A stretch of 64,000 bases of DNA. Origin: Casuarina equisetifolia. Taxonomy: Eukaryota > Streptophyta > Magnoliopsida > Fagales > Casuarinaceae. The position numbers were made by a program, and so were the translations under genes. Numbering within the stretch: position 1 is the first letter of the stretch; each line of letters begins with the position of its first letter. The notes below the pieces were generated by a model. It made no database searches. It worked only from the letters and a program-made list of their open reading frames with translations, and was not told where the DNA came from. Below, piece after piece: positions 37,991 to 48,410 of the stretch. The stretch spans positions 19,863,258 through 19,927,257 of the forward strand of contig CM052354.1 in assembly GCA_028551475.1 (NCBI GenBank). The letters are read 5' to 3'.

Positions 37991-40680
37991 TTGGTTGTTT
38001 TACTACTGATTAATATTAATACCGAATAATTTCTAAGTTTAATCTAGCTTTTATTTTCTTTTAAGAAAAAATCATTTTTTTTAATTCTTGAAAAAAAATC
38101 GTTTCTTTTAATTCTTGAAAAAAAATGTTTCTTTTAATTCTTGAAAAAAAATATTTTTTTTAAGTTGTTGAAACAAAAATAAATTATTATTTTTTTAGCT
38201 GAAAAAAAAGAAAAGAAAAGAAATCATTTTTTATTTTTATTTTGCTTTATTTTTTTCTTAAAAAAAAAAGTCTTTGTTAAGCTGCTATTGTAGAAAGATT
38301 AAGCAATAAGGATGGAGAGACATGATGGTACATGTAGACTTGTAAAAGACTATGTTGCACCAACATTTTAGAATGCCACACTAAGCATTAGGCCTGCAAA
38401 TTAGGCAAACCACATTGAGATCAAGCCAGTTCTCACCCATATACTTCAAAACTCCATGCAATTTAGTAGGCTACCAAACAAGGATCCAAATGTTCACATT
38501 GAAGCCTTCCTTGAATTTTGTAATATGATTAGATATGATGGAGTCACAAATGATGCTATCAGGTTAAAGCTATTTCCATTTTCTCTTAGAGATAAAGCTA
38601 AAAATTGACTTTCTTCCATTCTTGCAGGATCAATTACTACATGGGATAATTTGGCTTAAAAATTTCTTGGTAAATTCTTTCCTTTTGTGAAATCTGTAAA
38701 AAAAAGCATAATGATGTTTTCACTTTTGTGCAGATGGATAATGAATTATTGTATGAAGCTTGGGAAAGATTCAAGAAACTTTTGAGGAGATGTCCACATC
38801 ATGGACTACCCATATGGTTACAAGTATAAACTTTTTATGATGGGTTTAATACAAATCTCCATTTTCTAATGGATGCAGCTGTAGGAGGGGCTTTGCACAG
38901 CAAAACAATATAAGAGGCATACAACCTTTTGGAGGAAATGTCAGCCAATAGCTATCAATGGTCTACTGAGAGGCTACAAATGTATCAAGCAAGTGAAGTC
39001 CATGAAGTAGATATCTTCACCACAATGTATGCACAATTGAAACTGTTTAATAAGAAGATAGATAGCTTAAGTCCTCAAATTGTGAGAATTTAAAGCACAA
39101 AATGTGAATTTTATGGTGGAGGACATGCAAGCATGGAATGTACAATAGGTAACCCTTATGCTCAATATAATGAATATGCTAATTTTGTTGGGATTCTGAA
39201 CAGGTCACAAAATGATCCTTACTCCAACATGTATAATCTAGGATGGCATAGCCATCAAATTTTTCATGGAGTAACCTAATTGAAATGAGATTGCCACCAA
39301 CATTTAAGCAAACAAAAAAGGAGAAGCCTAGTTTAGAAGACATGTTTGCCAAGATGATACAAAACAATGAAGATTCCAAAAACAAGAAGCTTCAATTAGA
39401 AATTTAGAGGTGCAGATAAGTCAATTGATCAATATGATCTTAAAGAAAGAGGAAGGCCCTTTGCCTAGCAATATGGAGAAAAGCCCTACAAATACCGCAA
39501 AGGCAGTAACCCTAACAAGTGGCAACCAAGTAGGAGAAGATGATGCTGACAAGGACATTTTCAATGAAACAAATAAGAATGTCAGCATACACCTCGAGGA
39601 GGCATCTAGGAGCAAACTATTTCTCAATAATCCTGAGCCTTTTATACTTCCAACTCCATCTCTCCAAAGATTCCAGCAACATAAAAGAGAAGAAATTTTT
39701 AGAATTCCTTGATATATCTTCAAAACTGCACATTAACATTCCTTTTGTAGATGTTCTAGTTCAAACACCTAGTTATGCAAAATTTTTGAAAGAGATACTG
39801 AAAAATAAAAGGAAGCTAGAAGTATATGAGACAATGAGGTTAGCTAAAAAGTATTCAACCGTTCTACAACACAAGCTATCTCCTAAACTATTACAGTTTC
39901 ATCCTCCTTGAGCAACAACATCCTAGATAGTTTGGCTAAAAACTATAAAACAAGTGCTTCTTAGAAGGCAACCCAAGCATTTTCATTTTAGTCTTTTGCT
40001 GGAAGTTCATTACCACATTTTCCTTACAGCTCTACATTGACACAACCTACAATCAAGGGAGTTTCCTTGTTCCTTCTTTATTATTACTTTCTTTTCCTTT
40101 TACATTGAGTACAATGCTTCATTCAAGTTTGGGGGTAAAGAAATAACCTTTGTGCTAAATCTGATTTTTAAATTTTATCAATTCTTTGGAAGATATAGAT
40201 TTTGTTCAAACCTGCAATTGTGATGTGAGTTAAGTGTGATTATGATTATGTTGATCTATTTATTGAACACTAAAAGTCCTTCATTCATGCTTTAGAGAAC
40301 ATTCATGTGAAGTATACAATTATCTTAGATCTCCCTTGGATCTTAGAATTTGCTTAATTTCCTCTTAAGGCAAAATCCTAGGCTGCATCGAACTAAGAAA
40401 ATGATTTAGGCCATCTTTGGACCATTTGAGCCTTTCAAGCCAACCTTATTTATTTATCACCAGTCACCCCACTGAGCCTCGATTCATATCTTTTTTTTTT
40501 CTTTGACACCCACATATATACCTTTGAACCTTTGACAAATTATCTTTTCATCCCACACCCTTAAACATGTTGGTTTTTAGGATATAAGTCTATTTGAGTA
40601 AAAAGAAGTTGAAGGGAAGGATGTAATAAAGGAAAAAGTTGATTGCAATGATTATGTAGCATAATATGTTGCTTTTGTGA

Positions 40681-40740
40681 ATGCCAAAAAAAAGGAAAAA
40701 AAGAAAGAAAGAAAGAAAGAAAGAAGATAAAAAAAAAAAG
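40681..40740. repeat. Purine microsatellite (AAAG)n
   Basis: A-rich tract with at least five GAAA units inside the 3' non-coding region of Gypsy E. Confidence 0.85.
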
Positions 40741-41509
40741 GGAAATGCAACATCTATCCAAGAATGGAATTCTTTTATCACTTATTGTCAAATTCAAGCC
40801 ACTTAAGATTCAGAAATTGGCTTAAGCATAGTAGTTGGATATCATCAGTAAGATAAGATTGTAATGGTACATTTCTAGTCCTACTACTTGCTTTATTGTT
40901 GCAAGTATAATTGTGACTTTTGTGAGTGTCAACATCTAAGTGAAATCAAGCATTTTTGGGAAAAAAAAATGAATGAGAGAAGTGGTGATAGAAAGATTAT
41001 TTAAAAAATAAAAATAAATAAATAAAGAAAGTGACAAAAGCTCAAATTAGATCCTAGAAAGCAATGTGTTCATAGGTGAATTTAGTCTAAATGACTTTCA
41101 TCTTACCCCTAGCTCAACCTTACATTACAAGCTTATAAAAGTTCTATTGATTATTGGTTAAATGATTGGCCTACATTAGTAGAGAGAGGAATGAAAAACA
41201 AACATATAAGGTTTGGTTAAAGATTTTGAAAGATTGCATATTAATGTAGATTTATCTGGAGTGCATATAGTTAAAAAAATAAGGACTCACACTTACACAC
41301 ACGCACGTGGTCAACATAGTTAAGAGTCTATCTTATCTTATCTTATGACACAATTGTTATGTTTGGATGAAAGCTATATTTTTTTCTTTGAATTATTAAG
41401 TTGAGAAATTTTGAGTGAATTTCAAGAAAGGGTTTTGTCCAAAATATATATTATCTCTTACTTTTGCTCAAGGACTAGCAAAATGTTAAGTTTAGGGGTA
41501 ACTCTATCT

Positions 41510-42861
41510 TATTCAGTGAAATTTAGATGTTAGTGAACATATCAAACAAGTAATATAATGATAAGAAAAGTATCGTCTCACGAAAATTGGTAAATACCAA
41601 ACTAATTAAGTACTAACAATGAATTAATCCTAAAATTTATCTAGTAAATCAAAATATTGTTGATAATGAATTAAAATTTAAAATTTCTAAAATAAAAACT
41701 CAAGACTAATTAAAATTGAATCCAAGTAAGAAAAAACAAGATAAGAAATATGTTAGAGCTTCTGATTTCACCATAACTACTAGATATGAATTTCTATAGT
41801 TATGCTTACAAGAATGATAATACCTATGTGATGGTAAAATTTCTTAATTTATTTACTATCCTATGTCTAGGTATAGTAAACCTATTGAGTTTATTAATTC
41901 ACTATATCTTTATATGTGAATTAAAATAAACTAAATGCATTAAGATCTGTGAACATTCTTGGTTTACAATAAATCTTTCGATTATCTTATCACCAAAAGT
42001 CACACAAATAATATGATATATATCTATTCACATTTAATTCATGGTTATATATTATAAGAAGCAATTGCATATTATTATCTCTCAATCTCAAACATGCACA
42101 TCAAATCATTTAAGTGGTGGCCAATCACTTAAAAGCATTAAACATAATAATATATAACTCACATAAATAAAATATCTTGCAAAGCATAAAAACCTATAAA
42201 ATTCACATCATTATAGTTAGGCTACATCTTTGCTCTAACAAAAGAAGTTTAGAATATAATAAAATAACAAACCAAAACAATAGTAGAAATTAAGCAAAAC
42301 ATCTTAAATAAAAAATAGAAAAGTTATCACTACATTGTCTTTTCTTTAAGAATTCTTTGTAGAATTCTTACAAATTAAACCAACATCAAGAATGGCATGA
42401 AATAGAGGTAAGCTATTGTGCTTCTTCTTTCTTTTTCTTTTTCATCTCTTAGTCTTGGTTCCCATGGCACCTTTTCTCCTTTCCTTTCTCTCCCTTTTTT
42501 TCTTTTATGCAGTGCCTCTTTCTTTTCACGTTTTCCTCTCTTTATGCTATCTTAGGAGGTGTGCCCTAAGATTCTCCCTTAATAATTCACTTTTTGCCCT
42601 TTTCCTTTATTTCCTTTCTTGTCCTTTTTGTCCTTTTTTTACTACTTTATACGTTGCCTTCTTTTCTTTTCTTTTTTCTTTTATTCCTCACGTGCCTTAC
42701 TTCTTTTCTTCATGTTTCCTTTGCTTTTCATCTCTTTTGAGGCTTGCTACATAAACAATAAAGATTTGAATAAATATATGAAAAATCAAATATTATCTCA
42801 CAAAATTATTTTATTTGTATCCTAAAATAATCAAAATAACTCTATAAAAATAGAGTTATCA
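41510..42861 (-). repeat. Gypsy E right LTR, inverted
   Basis: Its reverse complement begins TGATAACTCTATTTTTATAG and follows the left LTR to the CACTGAATA end. On the plus strand it starts right after an 11-base stub (41499-41509, TAACTCTATCT) that itself resembles the first bases of a plus-oriented LTR placed after the purine tract. Confidence 0.85.
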
Positions 42862-45800
42862 CTTATAACGTGGAAAATTTGGACAATGTGGTTCCCTATA
42901 TGGGCCTCCATCAAGTGACAGTAAAGGATGGCATGGGTCTAGCCTTCACCCATTCAGGTAAATTTTGAAAATTAGGATCTTTTAATATTAGAAATATTTT
43001 TGTTATTCCTAAAATAAAATAAAAATAAAATAAAAATTAATTTCTATATGTAAGCTTACCAAAGATAATAATTTTCTTGGTATTTTCTATCTTGATTTTT
43101 ATGTTATTCAGAGCCTTCACACAAGTAAGACTTTACTTCAAGGCAACAATGATTGTGGGCTTTATAGCCTTCATTAGTTGGCTTCTCTACAACCCCCAAC
43201 TATTTTAATGGCCTAAATAAATAAATTGGCTTCCTGGCACTTACATCTAAGACACACCAACTATGATAATGTAATAAGGCTGCTTAAATCCACTGGAATT
43301 TCATTTACCGAATTAGAGCCAACCTTATGTAATGCTTGTCACATCTCTAAGAGCACATGCTTACACCATCCTAGTACTTAGAATGCATCACCAGGTCCCC
43401 TTGATTTAGTTCATTTTGATATCTAAGGGCTCACTCCTGTAATATCTTCTAATGGTAATAAATATTATATTTCTTCATAGATGATTTCTCTAAATTTTCA
43501 TGGACTTATTTGTTCTCTTTGCAAGATCAATTTCTTTCTATTTTTAAACAATTCCATGTATTTGTTGAAAATCATTTGCAAACAAAAATTAAGCAAATAC
43601 AATGTGATGGTGTTGTGAAATTTATGTCTTTTGTTTTATGCAATGTATTAAATAATTTAGGTATCCTTTAGCACATATGAAACCTATATGCCCTTTATCA
43701 AAATGGGTCCGTTGAAAGAAAACATCGTCACATCATTAAAATGTGCCTTTTTATGCTTCATTAGGCTTAAGTTAGGACTATGCATTTGAAAAAACCATAC
43801 ATATTTTTCATATTTCTCCATTTATATCTCATTTTTGGATCTTTGGATGCCTTGTATATCCTTACTTACATCCCTATAATAAACACAAACTTGAATCACA
43901 TTCAACCTTTGTGTTTTTCTAGGTTACCCATTAGGATATAAAGGGTACCGATGCATCTAACTAAAAACAAAAAAATCATTCATAGTTGTAGATGTCATTT
44001 TTTATGAATAAGTATTTCCTTGTCAAAATACCTATTCCTTGTCTTGGTCAACACATGCCATATCTATTACTTTCCCAAATGGATACCAACAAGTCTCTCG
44101 GACACCATGCAACATAACTCTGAGATTATCATCTCTTTCCAATAAGCCTCTTAAGGCAACACCACGATGCATCCTCAAGATACACACAATCTCTCATCTC
44201 CCAATGCCACATCACATCATGTGGATCCCACACCACTTAATGAGGCAACATCACCTCACATGGTCCCCACCCCACTTAATGAGACTTCATCATCTCATAT
44301 GGCCCCTACATTAGTAGGAGGACCCATATTTACACAAAATGAGGAACCATTTGCCACATCCTCCACCATCTTGGCATCACATCCTGTGGGCCTCATTCAT
44401 ACAATGGTAACTTGAATAAAAAGTGGAACAATTCCAAGACATACACTGATAAGAAAGCATATGTATGATCTAATTATCTTCAACCACCTTTATACTAAGC
44501 CTCCAAATTTTACTAAAGCTAACAAAGACTTTAATTAGAGAGTGGCTATAATAGAATAATACACCGCTTTAATGAAAAATCACATATGAGATTTTATCCC
44601 TAAACCCACCAATATCATTCCTATTGGATGTAAATGGGTGTACAAAATTAAACAACATTCTGATGGCACCTTGGAATGCTACAAAACATACCTTGTTGCA
44701 AAAGGCTTCCACTAGTGTCCTAGAATGAATTTTACAGAAACCTTTAGTTTGATTGTAAAACCAATCACTATTTGAACAATTCTAGCCCTTACTTATTCCA
44801 ATAATTAGGTTATCAAACAATTGGATGTTAAAAATGTATTTTTACATAGGGACCTTGAAGAAGAAGTCTATATGTCTCAACCATAACGCTTTGTAGACCC
44901 AAATCGACCTTCTTATGTGTGTTGCCTACGTTATTCCTTTTACGACTTAAAACAAGCACCTCGTGCTTGGCATTATTGGCTTAGCCAATACTTACAAGCC
45001 TTGGCTTTCATACATCTTAAGCTGACACATCTCTCTTCCTATTACACACATCAATGTTCAGAGTTTACTTCTTAGTCTATGTTGATGATATCATCCTTAC
45101 TAGCACTCCTAATGCCCTGCTTTCTTAACTAATCCAACATCTTCAAAATGAATTTGATATCAAAGATATTAGTAATCTTCATTATTTTTTAGGTGTTGAG
45201 GCCAAAATTACATCCAAAGGCCTCTTCTTACAACAGGAAAAATTTGCTCATAAAATTATTGCTCATGCCAAAATGGCAAATGCATGTGGAGTCTCCACCT
45301 CTTACTCCACTGCCCACCTTTCTTCTATTCATGAAAAGGAACCCTTCCACGACTCAATTCATTATCGTAGCATCATCGGTGATCTTCAGTACCTTACACT
45401 CACACATCTTGACATTGCGTATGTTGTCAATACAACATGTCAATATATGCATGCACCTACTACAACTCATTGGCAAGTTCTGAAACACATACTATGCTTT
45501 TTTGCAGATACCCCATCATTTGGCATTAACTTTACATCCTTTAACACCACATCTCTCCATACCTATTCCGATTCTGGTTGGGTAGGTGATCATGATGATT
45601 GTTAGTCCATAGGTGGTTATTGTATATTTCTTGGGAAAAAAATCTAATGTCCTAGTGCTTTTATAAGTAAAAAAAGGTTGTTTGATCGAGTATTGAAGCC
45701 GAATTTAAAAGCTAAATTCATTTGGATTAAATCCTTATGCAAAAACCTTCATGTTAAACTCTCTTAACCATCAACATTGTGGTTTGATAATCTCTCAGCC

Positions 45801-46022
45801 TTATATCTAATAGTAAATCCAATGTTTCATGCATGAATGAAACACATGGAAATTAATTTCCACTTTATCCACGAACATGTTTAGAACAAGCAAATTTCAA
45901 TTCATTTTATTTCATCTGTTAATTAACTTGTAGATATATTTACAAAAGGGCTTTATATCACTCGCATTAAAACTTTTTAGAACAAGCTCACTATTCGTCT
46001 TGACTCATCTGCTTGTGAGGGG

Positions 46023-46610
46023 TATTAGAAGATAAAGTCACAACCAAAGGGAAGTCAACCACTTGTGAAAAATTTCCACATCAATAACTATTATACAACA
46101 CTCTAGCAACCTCTCTCCATATGCGAAACCTATCATCACTTAACAAGAATGCACACATCAACCTTTCACCATCACAAACATTGAAGCACTACATATCCTC
46201 AGTAACTCCTGATCAACTTCCACCAAGAAAAGAATCTCTCACCAGCCAAAGTATCAAGGCAAAGCAAACATGGAAAACAAATACCAAAAGAGAAACCAAA
46301 ACATTCTCCAATCGAACAAGGACGGAAGAAACACGGGATTCAAAATACTTCTAGCAATCTCAAACCTTTACTAGAAACAATGACAATTCTTACCTTTGTA
46401 TAAACCATGTAATTAAACTCATTCCTTTATAATTCAGTAGCACAAATCTATATATAAGGAATGCTTTGTACAAAGAAAATTATCGAATACAAAATAACTT
46501 TCTCCATTGTTTCAATTCCAGCTTATACTAGATATTATTTTGGTTTTTTGACAGGTTGAAGAAATTACCTTGAATGTCTTCCTCTTTTTAGCCTACCTTA
46601 CCTTTTATCT
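46023..46610 (+). repeat. Copia C 3' LTR
   Basis: Aligns with 34927-35521; a roughly 20-base stretch present near 35220-35245 of the 5' copy is absent here. Confidence 0.85.
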
Positions 46611-46660
46611 AGTCTAATTGCCTTTATGTTCTTTATTGTCTTTTTTCTTAATTTTCTTTA

Positions 46661-47274
46661 GAACTACCTAAGCCAAGGAAGCAGAATGCACTAGGAATTG
46701 CTAAAAGCTAAGGAATCAAAACGTGCCCCTCTTCCTTTGTCTCTCTACTACGAAAGGATGAGCTCAACCCAACCTCACCAACTCAGCATTGGCATTGACA
46801 TATCAATCTTCACAAGATACCAAAATGGAATAGACATCAAAGTTTGACTTTGCCTTTCATGAATTAGCGTCTCCCTAATGTATCCCTCACTAATTTCCCA
46901 GTAGTTGTCCTACCGACCTTGCCGGCCCTGCAAGAGAAGGTGCCCAGAAGATCAAGAAAAAAAGGCACCAAGCTGACCGACTCATTAATTATATGTTTGC
47001 TAAAGTCCCAATGCAAATTTCCTAGCAGTTGTTGAAGTTACAATGCAAATATCCTAACTTAGGACCATAATTCTCCTAGCCTTAATTTTCTTCTCTTATT
47101 TCCTCTGTCTCTTGCACTTTGTTTTTTCTACTTAACCTTCGAAATTGTTACCAAATTGCTAGCTGTTTTGTTTCTGAACTAGTTAGCTAAGCTCAACTAA
47201 AAGTCCGCTCGAATTCTAACATTACTAAATACAAAAGTGACGTAAATACAGTCGGACAATACATGTGTTTAAAC
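46661..47274. other. Flank between the Copia A complex and the third kinase copy
   Basis: Less AT-biased than the retroelements. No gene frame, LTR or recognised repeat; probably original intergenic DNA of the kinase cluster. Confidence 0.45.
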
Positions 47275-47976
47275 CGTTTTCCACTTGGTTGATTATTTAA
47301 ATCCCAACGGATTGGAAGAATCAAGTGTTTTTTTTTCTTGAAAGGTCAATCAGGTTAGATTATATATATGTCAGGTTGGCTCTTTTAAACTAGTGATACA
47401 AATATAATTATGCTTTACTTGAACAATGATAATAAATAGCAAACCTTAAAACCACAAACCACTAACGTGATGTTGACAAGTTTCCACAGAAAATGGAATC
47501 TGCTACCAGTCCGTCACTATCAGAGTTGAGAAATCATACCTTAGCGTATGTGGTCGTCGGCCTTCCAGAACAAGACCTTGAGTGAGCTGCTGCGTGCTTC
47601 ATGTTGGATGTTATTCTAATCGTTCCTTGTCATGGTTCCATTTGTTGGAAGATTAAAATATCTAGTCCCATATTGGACAAGGCGACAGGAGAGTCTGGCC
47701 TTATAAGCTTTCACTAGCAACCCATTAAGCAGAGTTTTGTGTTTTAGATGGGCCTTCAGTTTCTAATATAATATCACAGTGAGACTACAGGGAGTGTTGG
47801 AGGATTAGTGTCAACTTCCTGATGCTACCGGAGAATCTCTAATGCTACAAAACGACATCAGTTTATGCTTTTGTAGTTACTAGTGTCATCATTCTTCCTC
47901 TGTTCTCCGGATTCTACAATGCTGCTGATACCATTACTCAGTCTCAATCTATCAGTGAAAGCAGGACCTTGGTTTG
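47275..47976 (+). pseudogene. Third S-receptor-like kinase copy, 5' end only, cut by Copia G
   Basis: The flank at 47275-47640 and the coding start at about 47855-47976 align with 7335-7740 and 7763-7885 of gene 2. The signal-peptide region (IILPLFSGFYNAADTITQSQS) and the first lectin residues (ISESRTLV) are readable. The initiator ATG position reads ACG (about 47855), so even the start is lost. Homology stops at the T/G run where the Copia G LTR begins. No continuation of the S-domain, membrane or kinase exons was found to the right in the window. A 170-bp unit (47643-47814) sits between the flank and the leader. Confidence 0.8.
47643..47814 (+). mobile_element. Small TRIM-like insertion in the leader of the third copy
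   Basis: This stretch is absent from the aligned gene 2 leader. It opens TGTTGGAAGATTAAAATATC and has a near copy TGTTGGAGGATTAGTGTC at 47795, preceded by the purine-rich CTACAGGGAG. That is the layout of a tiny LTR retroelement (LTR, spacer, purine tract, start of second LTR). A CCTTATAAGC TATA-like site lies near 47700 and AGTCCCATATTGG near 47665. The second LTR is cut short. Family not identified. Confidence 0.5.
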
Positions 47977-48215
47977 TGTTGAAGATACGCGTTTATATTC
48001 CCTTATGCTGAATGATAATCTTTCCATATAGCGAAGTCACATTGAGAAAGTATTTGTATAATTGGTAGGAAATTATTTGTTTCATTTTATTTGTTCATTC
48101 CCATATTTGTAAATCTCTACATTATAAAGGGAAGTCTCTTGTACGTTGTAAATAAATCAATCAAAGGGTTCTCTTTCATGCTCCTTTTCTCTCTGTTTTC
48201 TCTCCCTTTGTGACA
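47977..48215 (+). repeat. Copia G 5' LTR
   Basis: Begins TGTTGAAGATACGCG and ends TTTGTGACA before the primer-binding site; no partner LTR was found in the window. Confidence 0.75.
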
Positions 48216-48410
48216 TGGTATCAAAAGCCATCGTTCCTCTCGCTTCCGCACTTTCATCTTTCTGATTTCCATTACTTTTCTCTCTCTCTCTCGTGTTGTT
48301 CCTTGCTAACCTGCATCACAGCATTAAAACCTCCGATGTGGAAATCAGCAATCAAATTTCACCAAAACTCAACACAAAACCAAACATTTTACCTTTTTTT
48401 TACCGTCACC

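Larger units (their letters stand above)
36629..42861 (+). mobile_element. Gypsy E (Athila-like) with inverted right LTR
   Basis: Left LTR 36629-37966 in plus orientation; primer-binding site at 37973 resembles the tRNA-Asp type of Athila elements, with TGACACC in place of TGGCGCC. Plus-strand gag about 38310-39400 (matrix/capsid-type, e.g. LYEAWERFKKLLRRCPHHGLP), gag-protease region 39410-39910 (KLHINIPFVDVL, then SYAKFLKEILKNKRKLE). Then pol is missing, and a 3' non-coding region follows with TTCAAGTTTGGGGGT near 40122 and a purine tract 41486-41498. The right LTR (41510-42861) is the reverse complement of the left. CTTAT flanks both sides (36624-36628, 42862-42866), lying in the HHVTY codons of the Copia C protease. 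A large-deletion derivative. Confidence 0.85.
34927..46610 (+). mobile_element. Copia C, LTR retrotransposon nested in the 3' LTR of Copia A
   Basis: 5' LTR 34927-35521 (595 bp), 3' LTR 46023-46610 (588 bp), clearly alignable. Primer-binding site TGGTATCATATGCC at 35522; purine tract TGTGAGGGG before the 3' LTR. Flanks AATCC (34922-34926) and AGTCT (46611-46615) differ by two transitions and may be a diverged target duplication. Gag from about 35612 (LDGPNYLI); protease about 36590-42940 interrupted by Gypsy E; integrase about 43230-44000 (LVHFDI); reverse transcriptase about 44600-45200 (GCKWVYKIKQHSDGTL, then QLDVKN); RNase H about 45540-46000 (SDSGWVGDHDDC, then DIFTKGL). Both LTRs start TATTAG where TGTTAG is expected. 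Many stops. Confidence 0.85.
22909..46660 (+). mobile_element. Copia A, LTR retrotransposon host of nested insertions
   Basis: 5' LTR (A1) 22909-23358, primer-binding-like TGGTAATAAGCC at 23359, gag about 23490-24000 (begins MASNAS), integrase remnants about 24800-25900, reverse transcriptase about 31360-32150 (WKFAMDKEIYALAQNQKWSL, then LLYVDDL), RNase H about 32280-32787, C-terminal tail 34405-34550. The 3' LTR (A2) is 34555-34926 plus 46611-46660, split by Copia C. Other interruptions are Copia B (25910-30406 with its duplication) and the LTR-like unit H (32783-34404). Removing these restores one co-linear Copia order. Pol is full of stops. The first 40 or so bases of A2 are missing. Confidence 0.75.

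Noticed and set aside
36629..42861. DNA transposon with 1.35-kb terminal inverted repeats
   Set aside because: The arms are Gypsy LTRs (primer-binding site after the left arm, Athila-like gag inside, purine tract before the right arm, and a solo copy of the arm elsewhere), not transposon ends; no transposase is present.
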